A DNA stretch of 33,011 nt. It comes from JBEBBU01 sp041158225 (lineage in GTDB: Bacteria > Pseudomonadota > Gammaproteobacteria > Methylococcales > Methylococcaceae). Within the stretch, counting starts at the first letter, position 1; each line of letters begins with the position of its first letter. The stretch spans positions 1-33,011 of the forward strand of contig JBEBBU010000076.1 in assembly GCA_041158225.1 (NCBI GenBank), in the 5' to 3' direction. A program made the position numbers and the translations under genes. Below are positions 22,603 to 30,997 of this stretch, one piece after another. The notes under the pieces were generated by a model. It searched no databases. It saw only the letters and a program-made list of their open reading frames with translations, and was not told the origin of the DNA.

Positions 22603-23943
22603 ATGGCCTCGACCATAGCAGCCATTGCGACTCCGCCAGGTACTGGCGGAGTCGGCGTTATCCGTATCTCAGGTCCGTACGCTGCTGATATTGGCCAGCG
22701 CATCAGTGGCCGGCAGAATCTACTCCCCCGCTACGCTCACTTCGCCCACTTTTATGACCGGCATCAGACTGTCATTGATAGCGGCCTGCTGATCCATTTC
22801 CCCGCACCCGCATCCTATACGGGTGAAGATGTTATTGAAATCCAGGCACACGGCAACGCACTGTTGCTGGACATGCTTCTGGAAAGAATCCTTGAGCTGG
22901 GCGCTGTACCTGCAGAAGCTGGCGAGTTTACCCGCCGGGCCTATCTCAACGAAAAGATTGATCTCGTTCAGGCTGAAGCCATTGCAGACCTGATCAACAG
23001 CCAGACACGCCTGTCAGCCATGGCAGCACAGCGATCACTGCAGGGAAGGTTTTCCGCTTATGTGGATGAACTCCTGCAAGCCATGATCAGGATACGGGTG
23101 CATATCGAGGCCGCCCTGGATTTCAGCGATGAGGATATCGACTTTGTCAGTGAGCACTGGGTCGGTGAAAGCCTGCACAGCATTCTGCAAAGGCTGGACG
23201 TCCTAAGCCTGAATGCCCATCAGGGACAGCGTCTACGCGATGGCCTTCATCTGGTACTTACTGGCAAACCCAACTCGGGGAAGTCTACCCTGCTGAATGC
23301 ACTGAGCGGCAGGAACAGTGCCATTGTTTCCGATGAGGCGGGAACAACCCGCGATGTCATCAGAGAACATATTGAAATCAAGGGTATTCCGCTCACCATT
23401 TCAGATACGGCAGGGCTACGCGCAAGCGACAATGCCATTGAACAGGAAGGCCAGCAAAGGGCGAGACAGGCCCTCACCCAGGCTGATCACATTCTGGTGA
23501 TCGGGACAGCAGGTGCACCCGGCGACCTTGATGAACTCCTGCAGGAACTGCCTGAGGGCATACCCGCCACCATCGTTCTCAACAAGATCGACCAGCAGCC
23601 TGACCTGATGCCCGCCATCGGCAGTTACCGGGGTCATACCACCATCAGTCTGTCAGCCAGAGAAGGTCACGGCCTCCCACTGCTGCTGGAAAGACTGACT
23701 GGCAGCCAGCATGCTCCTCTGGAAACCCCTGGTCTTTTTTCTGCACGCCGCCGCCATCTGCATGCACTGGACAGGGTTAAAAACCATATCCTGGATGCCA
23801 TCAGCAACTGGGAACATGCCCAAGGTGATCTTGTGGCAGAAGACCTGCGTCAGGCGCAGTATGCCATGGACAGTATCACCGGCAAGTTCAGCAGTGATGA
23901 CCTTCTCGGCGAGATCTTTTCAGCGCTTTGCATAGGGAAATAG
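22603..23943 (+). CDS. mnmE: tRNA modification GTPase MnmE
   Basis: MnmE, with MnmG, installs the (carboxymethyl)aminomethyl group at wobble uridine 34 of several tRNAs. From ATG 22603 it is 446 residues, opening STIAAIATPPGTGGVGVIRISG. It has the formyl-folate-binding N-terminal domain, the embedded G domain (GKPNSGKSTLLNALSG, GTTRDVI, DTAGLR, LNKID) and the essential C-terminal CIGK. An in-frame GTG at 22561 overlapping yidC would add 14 residues; neither start has a clear ribosome site, and family alignment favours the ATG. mnmG, often the next gene, is absent here, and a convergent cbbR begins one base after the stop. Confidence 0.97.
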   Translation: MASTIAAIATPPGTGGVGVIRISGPYAADIGQRISGRQNLLPRYAHFAHFYDRHQTVIDSGLLIHFPAPASYTGEDVIEIQAHGNALLLDMLLERILELGAVPAEAGEFTRRAYLNEKIDLVQAEAIADLINSQTRLSAMAAQRSLQGRFSAYVDELLQAMIRIRVHIEAALDFSDEDIDFVSEHWVGESLHSILQRLDVLSLNAHQGQRLRDGLHLVLTGKPNSGKSTLLNALSGRNSAIVSDEAGTTRDVIREHIEIKGIPLTISDTAGLRASDNAIEQEGQQRARQALTQADHILVIGTAGAPGDLDELLQELPEGIPATIVLNKIDQQPDLMPAIGSYRGHTTISLSAREGHGLPLLLERLTGSQHAPLETPGLFSARRRHLHALDRVKNHILDAISNWEHAQGDLVAEDLRQAQYAMDSITGKFSSDDLLGEIFSALCIGK

Positions 23944-23955
23944 CTCAGCTTCCCT
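23934..23955. terminator. Short hairpin spanning the convergent mnmE and cbbR stops
   Basis: AGGGAA (23934-23939) pairs with TTCCCT (23950-23955) around a 10-base loop that contains both stop codons. The two genes are one base apart, so a shared end-of-transcript structure is expected. No T-run follows, so its strength is uncertain. Confidence 0.4.
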
Positions 23956-24877
23956 CAGTCACTGCCTCCACGACAGGCGATGAGACAAAACGTTGAGCCT
24001 CGGAACGGACAAAACTCTCAAAGGCACGGCCAGTGGCAGATAGCCGCTTGCCGGCACGATGCACCATAAACCACTGCCTGACCAGCGGAAAGGATTCCGC
24101 ATCCAGCACCACAAGACGCCCGTCAGCAAGTTCACGCTCAATGGTATGAATTGAAACAATACCGAGTCCCAGCCCTACTTCAACGCCCTGCTTGATGGCG
24201 CCATTGGTATTCATTTCCATGCTGGTAGACAGATGAATGCCGCGTTCAGCCAGAAAACGCTCTACTGATGTACGGGTACCTGATCCCTGCTCACGCATGA
24301 GAAAAGTCTCGTTACGCAGATCTTCCAGCCTGATTTCGCGCTCATGCGCCCTAGGGTGAACTGGGGAAGCAATGATGACCAGTGGGTTTTCCATAAAAGC
24401 CTCGGCAATCAGGTCAAGATCATCCGGCGGCTGCCCCATCAGCACAATGTCGGCTTCATTGTTTTCCAGCAACTGCAGTAGGCCTTTGCGGTTGGTGACT
24501 TTGAAACTGATCTTCACCTTGGGATAGTTCTGCCTGAAATCCGCCAGCAGACGGATGGCAAAATAATGCACCGTGCTGGCAACCGCCACCACCAGACGCC
24601 CACCCTCAGTACCCTTGAGTTCCTCAATCAGCTGCTCGGCTTCTTCAAGCTGCTGTGAGACTGAGCGGCTCATCAGGTAAAGCTCTTCGCCAGCACGGGT
24701 CAGATAGATTTTTTTGCCAAGACGTTCGAACAGGGGAAGGCCTATGATCTCCTCAAACTGCTTGATCTGCATGGATACCGCAGGCTGCGTCAGGAACAGT
24801 TCTTCTGCAGCTCTGGTAAAACTCAGACGCCTGGCTACACGTTCAAAAACCTTGAGTTGACGCAATGTAATATTCAT
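23945..24877 (-). CDS. cbbR: LysR-type regulator, CbbR-like
   Basis: The 310-residue protein has the LysR helix-turn-helix at the N-terminus: MNITLRQLKVFERVARRLSF followed by TRAAEELFLTQPAVSMQIKQ and LPLFERLGKKI. A periplasmic-binding-like effector domain (about residues 95-300) follows. The N-terminus and the EADIVLMGQPP, FLMREQGSGTR and TNGAIKQGVEVGLGLGIVS segments are very like CbbR, which activates Calvin-cycle operons in response to metabolites or redox state. No cbb genes are in the window, so its targets must be elsewhere or different. It converges with mnmE and is followed upstream (73 bases away) by the end of ampD on the same strand. Confidence 0.85.
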   Translation of the reverse strand: MNITLRQLKVFERVARRLSFTRAAEELFLTQPAVSMQIKQFEEIIGLPLFERLGKKIYLTRAGEELYLMSRSVSQQLEEAEQLIEELKGTEGGRLVVAVASTVHYFAIRLLADFRQNYPKVKISFKVTNRKGLLQLLENNEADIVLMGQPPDDLDLIAEAFMENPLVIIASPVHPRAHEREIRLEDLRNETFLMREQGSGTRTSVERFLAERGIHLSTSMEMNTNGAIKQGVEVGLGLGIVSIHTIERELADGRLVVLDAESFPLVRQWFMVHRAGKRLSATGRAFESFVRSEAQRFVSSPVVEAVTEGS

Positions 24878-24950
24878 GGATCCAGCAGTACGGAATGGCT
24901 CGTTTCAACCATAGAGGATAACATGTCGTCCGTCATGGCAAAACAGAAAC

Positions 24951-25484
24951 TCATGCAAGTGCCCGGTAAAGTCTGGCCCAGTCCAGGGATGGTCCTGGAT
25001 CTGTTTTCCTTCCTGGTGCAATGCTGCTGTGGGCAACAATGCGCGAAGGCTGGATAGCCGGATAAGCTTGCATCAGATCAGCAATAATGATGGCAAGCTG
25101 CTGATACTGGGCGTCTGTATAGGGATCATATTCCGTACCTTCCAGTTCAATGCCAATGGAAAAATCATTGCACCTTTCAACGCCATGCAAGACAGAGACA
25201 CCCGCATGCCAGGCTCTCTGGTCAAAAGATACATACTGGATACAGTGCCCGTCGCGGCGTATCAGCAGATGCGCGGACACTCTCAGCCCGTGAATACCAG
25301 AGAAATAGGGATGCTGGTCGGGATCCAGCGTATTGGTAAACAGAGAGGTGATGGCATCACTTCCGTATTCTCCGGGAGGCAGGCTGATACAGTGCAGCAC
25401 AATGGCAGACACCGTTACATCCCTGCCGTCAGTATTTGGGCTGGCGATGCGGCTCGCCCTGTCAAGCCATCCATCTTTGATCAA
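24951..25484 (-). CDS. ampD: AmpD, 1,6-anhydro-N-acetylmuramyl-L-alanine amidase
   Basis: AmpD is a cytoplasmic zinc amidase that removes stem peptides from anhydromuropeptides during cell-wall recycling. The 177-residue protein has the zinc ligands expected for the family: His31 (IVLHCISLPPGEYG), His152 and Asp162 (VAHSSIAPGRKTDPGP). Glu113 in FSIGIELEG and Lys160 are also present. The start is a rare TTG at 25484, with GAGG 9 bases upstream and an in-frame stop just before it, so no longer form is possible. It has no signal peptide. It is divergent from moaD. Confidence 0.93.
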   Translation of the reverse strand: MIKDGWLDRASRIASPNTDGRDVTVSAIVLHCISLPPGEYGSDAITSLFTNTLDPDQHPYFSGIHGLRVSAHLLIRRDGHCIQYVSFDQRAWHAGVSVLHGVERCNDFSIGIELEGTEYDPYTDAQYQQLAIIIADLMQAYPAIQPSRIVAHSSIAPGRKTDPGPSLDWARLYRALA

Positions 25485-25581
25485 TTCAGACTACCTCATG
25501 CACCATGATGAAAATACCCAGCATGACCATCATGATAAGATGGGGGACAGAATAATCCCAGCATTCAGACGGAGCAGGCTT

Positions 25582-25815
25582 ATGAGCATCAAGGTTTATT
25601 ACTTTGCCAGCCTCAGGGACACACTGGGCAAGGCAGAAGACAATGGGCAGGTCACTGGCAGTCAGACCGTCAGCGATGTCTGGCAGCAGTTCAACCCTGA
25701 GAATCCCAGATCCAGTTCGGTGCTGTGCGCCGTGAATCATACCTATGCCAGCATGGATCATCCCGTAAGTGATGGTGATGAAATTGCATTTTTCCCTACG
25801 GTCACAGGAGGCTGA
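25582..25815 (+). CDS. moaD: MoaD, molybdopterin synthase small (sulfur carrier) subunit
   Basis: This 77-residue beta-grasp protein begins MSIKVYYFASLRDTLGKAE and ends in the obligatory di-glycine FFPTVTGG, whose terminus is adenylated and thiocarboxylated to donate sulfur for molybdopterin. GGAGCAGG lies just before the ATG at 25582. The frame is open further upstream, but there it overlaps ampD and carries no family sequence. moaE follows 3 bases after the stop, with AGGAGG across the junction, so the two subunits are made together. Confidence 0.95.
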   Translation: MSIKVYYFASLRDTLGKAEDNGQVTGSQTVSDVWQQFNPENPRSSSVLCAVNHTYASMDHPVSDGDEIAFFPTVTGG

Positions 25816-25818
25816 AGC

Positions 25819-26307
25819 ATGGTGGTAGAACTTTGTCCCCTGCCCTTCGATCCATGGCAGGCGATAGGAAAACATGCCAGCAATGGAAATCATCACGCAC
25901 AGAGTGTAAGCAATGGCGCCAGTGCTGTATTCGTCGGTACCATGCGCGACCATAATGAGGGCGATGGGGTCGTGTCACTCTTTCTGGAACATTATCCTGG
26001 CATGACCGAAAAGGAACTTTGCCGTATCGTGCGTGAAGCCGAACAGCAGTGGGCACTGTCAGATGTCCTGCTGTTGCACAGGACGGGGCAGATCATGCCG
26101 GGCGAGGCCATCGTGCTGGTAGCCGTATGGAGCGCGCATCGCCTGGAATCATTTGAGGCCTGCCGGCAGATCATGGAAGCCCTGAAACAACACGCGCCCT
26201 TCTGGAAATATGAAACACTGATGGATGGCAGCAAACGCTGGGTCAGTCACAATACCCCGGGCTTCGCAGCTCAGGGTTTAGGCGCAGCCAGCGACATTGA
26301 CCAGTAA
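25819..26307 (+). CDS. moaE: MoaE, molybdopterin synthase catalytic subunit
   Basis: MoaE forms the molybdopterin synthase heterotetramer with MoaD and converts cyclic pyranopterin monophosphate to molybdopterin. The 162-residue protein has the family core SAVFVGTMRDHNEGD, LEHYPGMTEKEL, LLHRTGQIMPGEAIVLVAVW, and RLESFEACRQIMEALKQHAP followed by FWKYE with the catalytic lysine. AGGAGG precedes the ATG. The last 37 bases overlap the convergent CAP-domain gene. Confidence 0.96.
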   Translation: MVVELCPLPFDPWQAIGKHASNGNHHAQSVSNGASAVFVGTMRDHNEGDGVVSLFLEHYPGMTEKELCRIVREAEQQWALSDVLLLHRTGQIMPGEAIVLVAVWSAHRLESFEACRQIMEALKQHAPFWKYETLMDGSKRWVSHNTPGFAAQGLGAASDIDQ

Positions 26308-26792
26308 CTGGCATAAATATCCCCCTCCAGCGAGGGTGTACACGCAGCACCTATCTCAAGCATCTGGCCGTTCATCAATATGGCGCAGTGCGGAGGACTG
26401 TCAAGCCATCCCTGAAGGGTAGCCTCGACATCGCTGTAACCTGCGGCAATCACCTCGCCCTGGATACGCCAGCGATAGCCAGCAGCAAGAAGGTGGTCGC
26501 CCAGACCTTTGCCTGAGGCATCAAGATGACTCAGCTGGCGGCGCTCCGCCATCGTCCGCGCCTGCCTTCTGGCCTGATGCAGCAATGCGGCATTCCATTT
26601 TACCGGTGATGCTGATGCAAACAGGACGGATCCACAGTGTCTGGGTTCAGACCGGATTTCGTTGACCCGCTCCAGCCAGCGTTCAGCGTCATGGGTCTCC
26701 AGTTCGCAAACAGCCGCCATGGCAGAAGGCATCCATGGCAGGCAGGTGACGATCAATACATGGAACAGAAAATTTTGCTTACGCTGAGGCAT
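26271..26792 (-). CDS. Secreted CAP-domain (SCP/YkwD-like) protein
   Basis: The 173-residue protein starts with a typical Sec signal peptide (basic MPQRKQ, hydrophobic FLFHVLIVTCLPWM, AMA-like cleavage site near residue 26). The rest is a CAP domain: RVNEIRSEPRHCG, VKWNAALLHQARRQA, QLSHLDASGKGLGDHLLAAGY, the buried acidic residue in GEVIAAGYS, and the closing WLDSPPHCAILMN. Two His and a Glu in these motifs correspond to the usual cavity residues. Bacterial CAP proteins are exported and mostly of unknown function; no substrate is evident. Its 3' end overlaps moaE by 37 bases, which is unusual for unrelated convergent genes. Confidence 0.85.
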   Translation of the reverse strand: MPQRKQNFLFHVLIVTCLPWMPSAMAAVCELETHDAERWLERVNEIRSEPRHCGSVLFASASPVKWNAALLHQARRQARTMAERRQLSHLDASGKGLGDHLLAAGYRWRIQGEVIAAGYSDVEATLQGWLDSPPHCAILMNGQMLEIGAACTPSLEGDIYASYWSMSLAAPKP

Positions 26793-26823
26793 AATACGCG
26801 CACATCAATAATGACGATGAAGT

Positions 26824-27147
26824 ATGAGTGATCCGACATTGTATGCAAAAATCAATCAGGATGCCGCCCTGATTGACTGGAATGAACTCCAGCGCCATTT
26901 TGCAAGAGGCAGATTGTTATGCGTGTCCGAAGAACTGGATCTGATAGCCGTCGGTGCGGCCATGGCAGAAGATAATGTGGCAGAACTTGCACCATGGGTA
27001 GAACGGGAAGCCCTCAGACAGGCCAATGAACAGGATGCCAGACACTGGCATGAAACATCTGCAGTACTATGGGCCGTAGTGATTGCGCCGTGGGTACTGG
27101 TCCAGGGGCAAGCCAGGCTTCATAAGCCATCAGGAGAACAGGCATGA
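26824..27147 (+). CDS. DUF2288-family protein
   Basis: This 107-residue protein with LYAKINQDAALIDWNELQRHF at the start and LWAVVIAPWVLVQ near the end matches DUF2288 as I know it from gammaproteobacteria and cyanobacteria. It has no signal peptide, no membrane segment and no recognised catalytic residues. The family has no established function. The stop overlaps the dsbB start (ATGA), so it heads a coupled operon with dsbB, hemDX and hemY. It is divergent from the CAP-domain gene. Confidence 0.82.
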   Translation: MSDPTLYAKINQDAALIDWNELQRHFARGRLLCVSEELDLIAVGAAMAEDNVAELAPWVEREALRQANEQDARHWHETSAVLWAVVIAPWVLVQGQARLHKPSGEQA

Positions 27148-27656
27148 TCCATTTCATTCAGCGTATTCCAGACCGTTTGCATCACCTTGCCGGATTTCTT
27201 TTTACTGCCATGCTATTGGCAACAGCGCTATGGTTCCAGTTTCAGGATGGACTTGAACCCTGTCCTCTATGTATTTCACAGCGGATAGCCATGCTGGGAA
27301 CAGGGCTCGTCATGCTGGCAGGCGTTCTTCACAATCCAGAAAAAACAGGCATGCGTATTTATGCGGGACTGGCACTGGCCATTGCTCTGGCAGGTGCCTG
27401 CATATCTCTGCGTCATGTCTGGCTGCAGCATCTTCCTCCCGATGAAGTGCCTGCCTGCGGCCCTGGCATAGGTTATATGTTTGATAACTTTCCCATGGCT
27501 GACATTATCAAAGCCATGCTCAATGGCACCGGTGACTGCGCCAAAGTGGACTGGACGCTGCTGGGCTTCAGCATGCCTGCCTGGGTTCTGCTCTGTTTCC
27601 TTGTGATTGCACTGTGGAATAGCCTGCTGTTTGCCCCAAAAACCCGACGGACATGA
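27144..27656 (+). CDS. dsbB: Disulfide bond formation protein DsbB
   Basis: DsbB is an inner-membrane quinone reductase that re-oxidises periplasmic DsbA. The 170-residue protein has four hydrophobic segments and both redox pairs: Cys40-Cys43 in EPCPLCISQR, and Cys105/Cys132 in VPACGPG and GDCAKVDW. It overlaps the DUF2288 gene by 4 bases and hemDX by 4 bases. Operon linkage with haem synthesis may reflect the shared need for cytochromes and quinones, which is inference. Confidence 0.95.
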   Translation: MIHFIQRIPDRLHHLAGFLFTAMLLATALWFQFQDGLEPCPLCISQRIAMLGTGLVMLAGVLHNPEKTGMRIYAGLALAIALAGACISLRHVWLQHLPPDEVPACGPGIGYMFDNFPMADIIKAMLNGTGDCAKVDWTLLGFSMPAWVLLCFLVIALWNSLLFAPKTRRT

Positions 27657-29686
27657 ACCTCCCCCAAGCCGGTTCGGATCTGTACGGATGCCGCATACTG
27701 GTCACAAGGCCGCAGCATCAGAGCGCCGGACTCGCAGGACTTATAGAACAGCATCGCGGAATTCCACTGGTTTTTCCAGTACTGGACATTGCGGCAAGTT
27801 CGCACCGGGATGCAGGACTGGCGCTTCTGGAACAGCCGCAACAGTGGGATATCGTTATTTTTGTCAGCAGAAATGCCGTCAGGCTGGCAATGGAAAAGGA
27901 TGCCTTATGGTTAAAACAGTGGCAGGAAGCAGCTGTACTTCCCTGTATACTGACACTGGGCGCCTCAACAGCTGAAACACTGCATATGGCAACCGGCCTG
28001 AAGGCTGATGCCTGGGCTGATGGTGTCGCCAGCAGCGAAACCCTGCTATTGCTACCCGCACTTAATGATCTTGCTGGCAAAAGCGTCCTGCTGGTCAGGG
28101 GCGAAAGTGGAAGACAACAGCTTGAAAACAGCCTGAAGGAAAAAGGCGCCAGCGTTTCCCATGCCATAATGTACCGTCGGGAAGTCCATCAGGCCTGCGG
28201 ATCTGCACTCAACCGGCAATGGATGGAGGCACCTCCCGACCTGATGGTTCTGACATCGGTTGAAAGCGTTGATGCGTTGATGATGCTTCTGGATAAAATG
28301 CATCATGCGGATGCCTGTAACATTCCAGTTGCGGCCCTGAGTGAACGCATTGCAGCAAGACTCAGGGCGCTTGGTTTTGCGCGCGTAGGCGTTGCGCCTG
28401 AAACAAATGACGCCGGATTACTGGAAGCCTTGCTGTGGCTGAAGCATAATGGCGGTTATCATACTGAAATCAAACCAGACAACGGGAATGACGCCGTGGT
28501 TGAAAAAACTGATGTAGGCAACGGACAGGATATGCAGGCAGAAGACATGCTGCGCGAATCACCACCCCATCGCAGGAAAAGCCGTTCTTTTGCGTGGCTG
28601 GGATACTCGTTGCTATTACTGGTCGCCATACTTGCCGCATCCAGCTACTGGGTTCTGCAGGAATTGCGCTCAAGACAGGAGGGTCTTGGCGGAGATCTGA
28701 ACAAGGGCGGCCAGCAGATGCTGGAGCTGCAGCACCAGATCAGCGTCCTGCAATCACAACTGGCGACAGTGCAGTCACAAAACGCTAACACACAATCAGC
28801 ACTGACAACCGAAGACAGCAAGCTGGAAAGAGTCGTTGGTGAACAGACGAAAGATTTCGAAGCCAAAATCCAGGATACGCAGTCTGAACTCCAGGCATCC
28901 ATCAGCCAGATCCAGCGCCAGCTGAACCAGACGCGGGGAGATGTCCTCATTGCTGATGCTGAGTACCTGCTAGGTATCGCCAACCAGAAACTGATCATGG
29001 TAGGCGATGTCAGTTCAGCTATTGCCACCATGAATGCGGCAGATCAACGCCTGAGGGATAGCGGAGATCCTGCCGTCATCCGTATCCGGGAAGCACTGGC
29101 CAAAGAGATCGACCAGCTGGAAAGCTTTAAATCACCCGATGTTGTAGGGCTTTCATCCCAGATCCTTTCCATGGAAAACAAGATTCAGGAGCTTCCATTA
29201 TTACTACCTCATTCCGAGGTTGCACAGGAAGCCAGACACAAGCCAATATCTGAAGCACAAATTAAGGCTGATGCTGAAATGAACGCCCTGGACACGGCTC
29301 TGGCTCAACTGAGAAGCATGGTCACGGTACGACGGACTGATCAGGCCATCCAGGCCATTCTTGAACCTGCCCAGGTTGAAACCATCCGTCAAGTCATGCT
29401 GCTCAAGCTGGAAATGAGTCGGGCCTCGCTGATCCGCGGAGATGACAGGCTCTTTCAGGGTAATATCATCTCCGCAAGAGAATGGTTGCAGACTCACTTC
29501 GACCATGACACCGCAATTGTCAATGGAATGAATGATGAACTGCAACTACTCTCCCAGCAAATGCTGCGTCCGCAGTTCCCCGATATCAGCTCATCGCTGA
29601 CCATGCTGCACAATATTGGCAAATTGCGGATGGAAAATGAAAAAACCAGAATAGAACCAGCACGCGCGAATGGAGCACAACAGTGA
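27653..29686 (+). CDS. hemDX: Fused uroporphyrinogen-III synthase (HemD) / HemX-like membrane protein
   Basis: The 677-residue protein joins two functions. Residues 1 to about 265 are HemD (ILVTRPQHQSAGLAGLIEQH, DIVIFVSRNAVRLAM, SVLLVRGESGRQQL, MVLTSVESVDALM), which closes hydroxymethylbilane to uroporphyrinogen III. After an acidic linker comes one membrane helix (about residues 312-332, WLGYSLLLLVAILAASSYWV), a long Gln/Ser-rich coiled coil (about 345-430) and a HemX domain (DVLIADAEYLLGIANQKLIM). HemX lacks a proven enzymatic role. Such HemD-HemX fusions occur in some proteobacteria. Overlaps of 4 bases with dsbB and hemY indicate a single operon. No frameshift is needed, so the fusion is genuine unless there is a sequencing error. 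Confidence 0.93.
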   Translation: MNLPQAGSDLYGCRILVTRPQHQSAGLAGLIEQHRGIPLVFPVLDIAASSHRDAGLALLEQPQQWDIVIFVSRNAVRLAMEKDALWLKQWQEAAVLPCILTLGASTAETLHMATGLKADAWADGVASSETLLLLPALNDLAGKSVLLVRGESGRQQLENSLKEKGASVSHAIMYRREVHQACGSALNRQWMEAPPDLMVLTSVESVDALMMLLDKMHHADACNIPVAALSERIAARLRALGFARVGVAPETNDAGLLEALLWLKHNGGYHTEIKPDNGNDAVVEKTDVGNGQDMQAEDMLRESPPHRRKSRSFAWLGYSLLLLVAILAASSYWVLQELRSRQEGLGGDLNKGGQQMLELQHQISVLQSQLATVQSQNANTQSALTTEDSKLERVVGEQTKDFEAKIQDTQSELQASISQIQRQLNQTRGDVLIADAEYLLGIANQKLIMVGDVSSAIATMNAADQRLRDSGDPAVIRIREALAKEIDQLESFKSPDVVGLSSQILSMENKIQELPLLLPHSEVAQEARHKPISEAQIKADAEMNALDTALAQLRSMVTVRRTDQAIQAILEPAQVETIRQVMLLKLEMSRASLIRGDDRLFQGNIISAREWLQTHFDHDTAIVNGMNDELQLLSQQMLRPQFPDISSSLTMLHNIGKLRMENEKTRIEPARANGAQQ

Positions 29687-30975
29687 AAGGCTGGATCATC
29701 TTACTGACATTGCTGGCGGGTAGCGGTACCCTGCTATGGTCACAGAGAGACCGCTGGCTCAGCGATCCTGGTTTTATCGTCATCGGCTACCAGCACTGGT
29801 CACTGGAAATGACTCTGCTGTTTTTTCTGGTCGCACTGGTATTCACCTTTTTTGGCTTCTACATCCTGATGAGAATTCTGATGGGCACGCTCAATCTGCC
29901 TCGCATATTGCGCCGGCGGGGTGGAGAAGCACGAACGCGGCGTTCACAGCGCGCCCTTCTCGAAGGGCTGATTGAGAACGCCGAAGGTAACTGGGAAAAA
30001 GCCGAAAAAAGCCTGATCCGTCATGCCGCAGATAGCGGCACCCCCCTCATCAACTATCTTACGGCAGCAAGAGCAGCGCACTCACGTGGAGATGCGGCGT
30101 TGCGGGATGAGTACTTCCAGATGGCTCATGACTCCACTCCAGAAGCAGGCATTGCCATTGGACTGACCAAAGCGGAGTTACTGCTCTCGAATGAGCAGTT
30201 TGAAGAAGCACTCTCTTCACTGACCCAGCTGAAAGAGATGGCTCCCGGGCACGCTGCCATCCTGAAAATGATGCATAAGGTTTATGACCGTCTGGAAGAC
30301 TGGGATGCCCTGCATCACCTCCTTCCCTCGCTGCATGCCAATAAAGTTCTCATGGAGGCGGATATACGTGTTCTTGAAGCCAAGACACACAGCGCACAGA
30401 TCAGAAAGGCTTCTTTAAGTGGAGATCTCGAAACGCTTAAAAGCATCTGGGGCAAAATGCCTTCTCACGTGCGCAACTCCTCTGGCATGGAAGCCGAGTA
30501 CTATGCTGCGCTGATCAAGGCAGGTATGAATGGCGCCGAACTTGAAACCCTGCTGAGAAAGTCGCTGGACAAACGCTGGGATGAAACCGTTCTGGTGCTT
30601 TACGGCAATCTGACAGGCATACAGGCAGGTTCGCAATCGCGTCAGATTGAAAAGTGGCTAAAAAAACGGCCTCAGGATGCCATACTGCTGAGGACCGCGG
30701 CAGTGCTTGCCATCCGTAGCCTGCAACCTGAACTGGCCAGAGAATATCTTCTCAGAAGCCTTCAGATACTTCCAACTGTGGAATCCTTCCAGCTGCTGGG
30801 TGATATTCACCTGCAGGCTGGTGATGCGCCAAGTGCGGCAGACTTCTTCCGTCAGGGACTGCTTCTGGCTTCTGCAGAAGTCGTGACGCAGATCAAGCTC
30901 AACCCTGAAGTGGCTGACTTTACAGATGATGTACCAGAGGAAGAGGAATCTGCTGTTCCGGCAGACCAGGTCTGA
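29683..30975 (+). CDS. hemY: HemY-like TPR membrane protein
   Basis: The 430-residue protein has two N-terminal membrane helices (WIILLTLLAGSGTLLWS and about residues 43-68, LFFLVALVFTFFGFYILM). The HemY-specific RILRRRGGEARTRRSQRALLEG follows, and then TPR-like helical repeats to the C-terminus. It is encoded after hemX in many proteobacteria and presumably scaffolds haem biosynthesis. It is unrelated to the protoporphyrinogen oxidase also called HemY. The start is GTG 29683, overlapping the hemDX stop (GTGA). It converges with ubiD. Confidence 0.92.
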   Translation: MKGWIILLTLLAGSGTLLWSQRDRWLSDPGFIVIGYQHWSLEMTLLFFLVALVFTFFGFYILMRILMGTLNLPRILRRRGGEARTRRSQRALLEGLIENAEGNWEKAEKSLIRHAADSGTPLINYLTAARAAHSRGDAALRDEYFQMAHDSTPEAGIAIGLTKAELLLSNEQFEEALSSLTQLKEMAPGHAAILKMMHKVYDRLEDWDALHHLLPSLHANKVLMEADIRVLEAKTHSAQIRKASLSGDLETLKSIWGKMPSHVRNSSGMEAEYYAALIKAGMNGAELETLLRKSLDKRWDETVLVLYGNLTGIQAGSQSRQIEKWLKKRPQDAILLRTAAVLAIRSLQPELAREYLLRSLQILPTVESFQLLGDIHLQAGDAPSAADFFRQGLLLASAEVVTQIKLNPEVADFTDDVPEEEESAVPADQV

Positions 30976-30989
30976 CGCCCTGGCCTGCC
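30960..30989. terminator. Hairpin between hemY and ubiD (convergent)
   Basis: GGCAG-A-CCAGG (30960-30970) pairs with CCTGG-C-CTGCC (30979-30989), ten base pairs with one mismatch and an 8-base loop that includes the hemY stop. It is followed by no T-run. It probably serves as a shared 3'-end structure. Confidence 0.5.
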
Positions 30990-30997
30990 GCGAAAGC

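Noticed and set aside
25504..25534. CATGATG/CATCATG inverted repeat between ampD and moaD as a molybdenum-cofactor riboswitch
   Set aside because: A single 7-bp stem with an 18-base loop does not resemble the Moco motif, and no further structure was seen.
25333..25581. Extended moaD reading frame
   Set aside because: It overlaps ampD antisense; the MoaD fold starts at ATG 25582 with GGAGCAGG upstream.
30070..30085. CACGTG hexamer in hemY as a sixth parS site
   Set aside because: The flanks do not match the TGTT/AACA arms; only the core is shared.
30460..30480. Second CACGTG in hemY as parS
   Set aside because: Both arms differ from the consensus at most positions.
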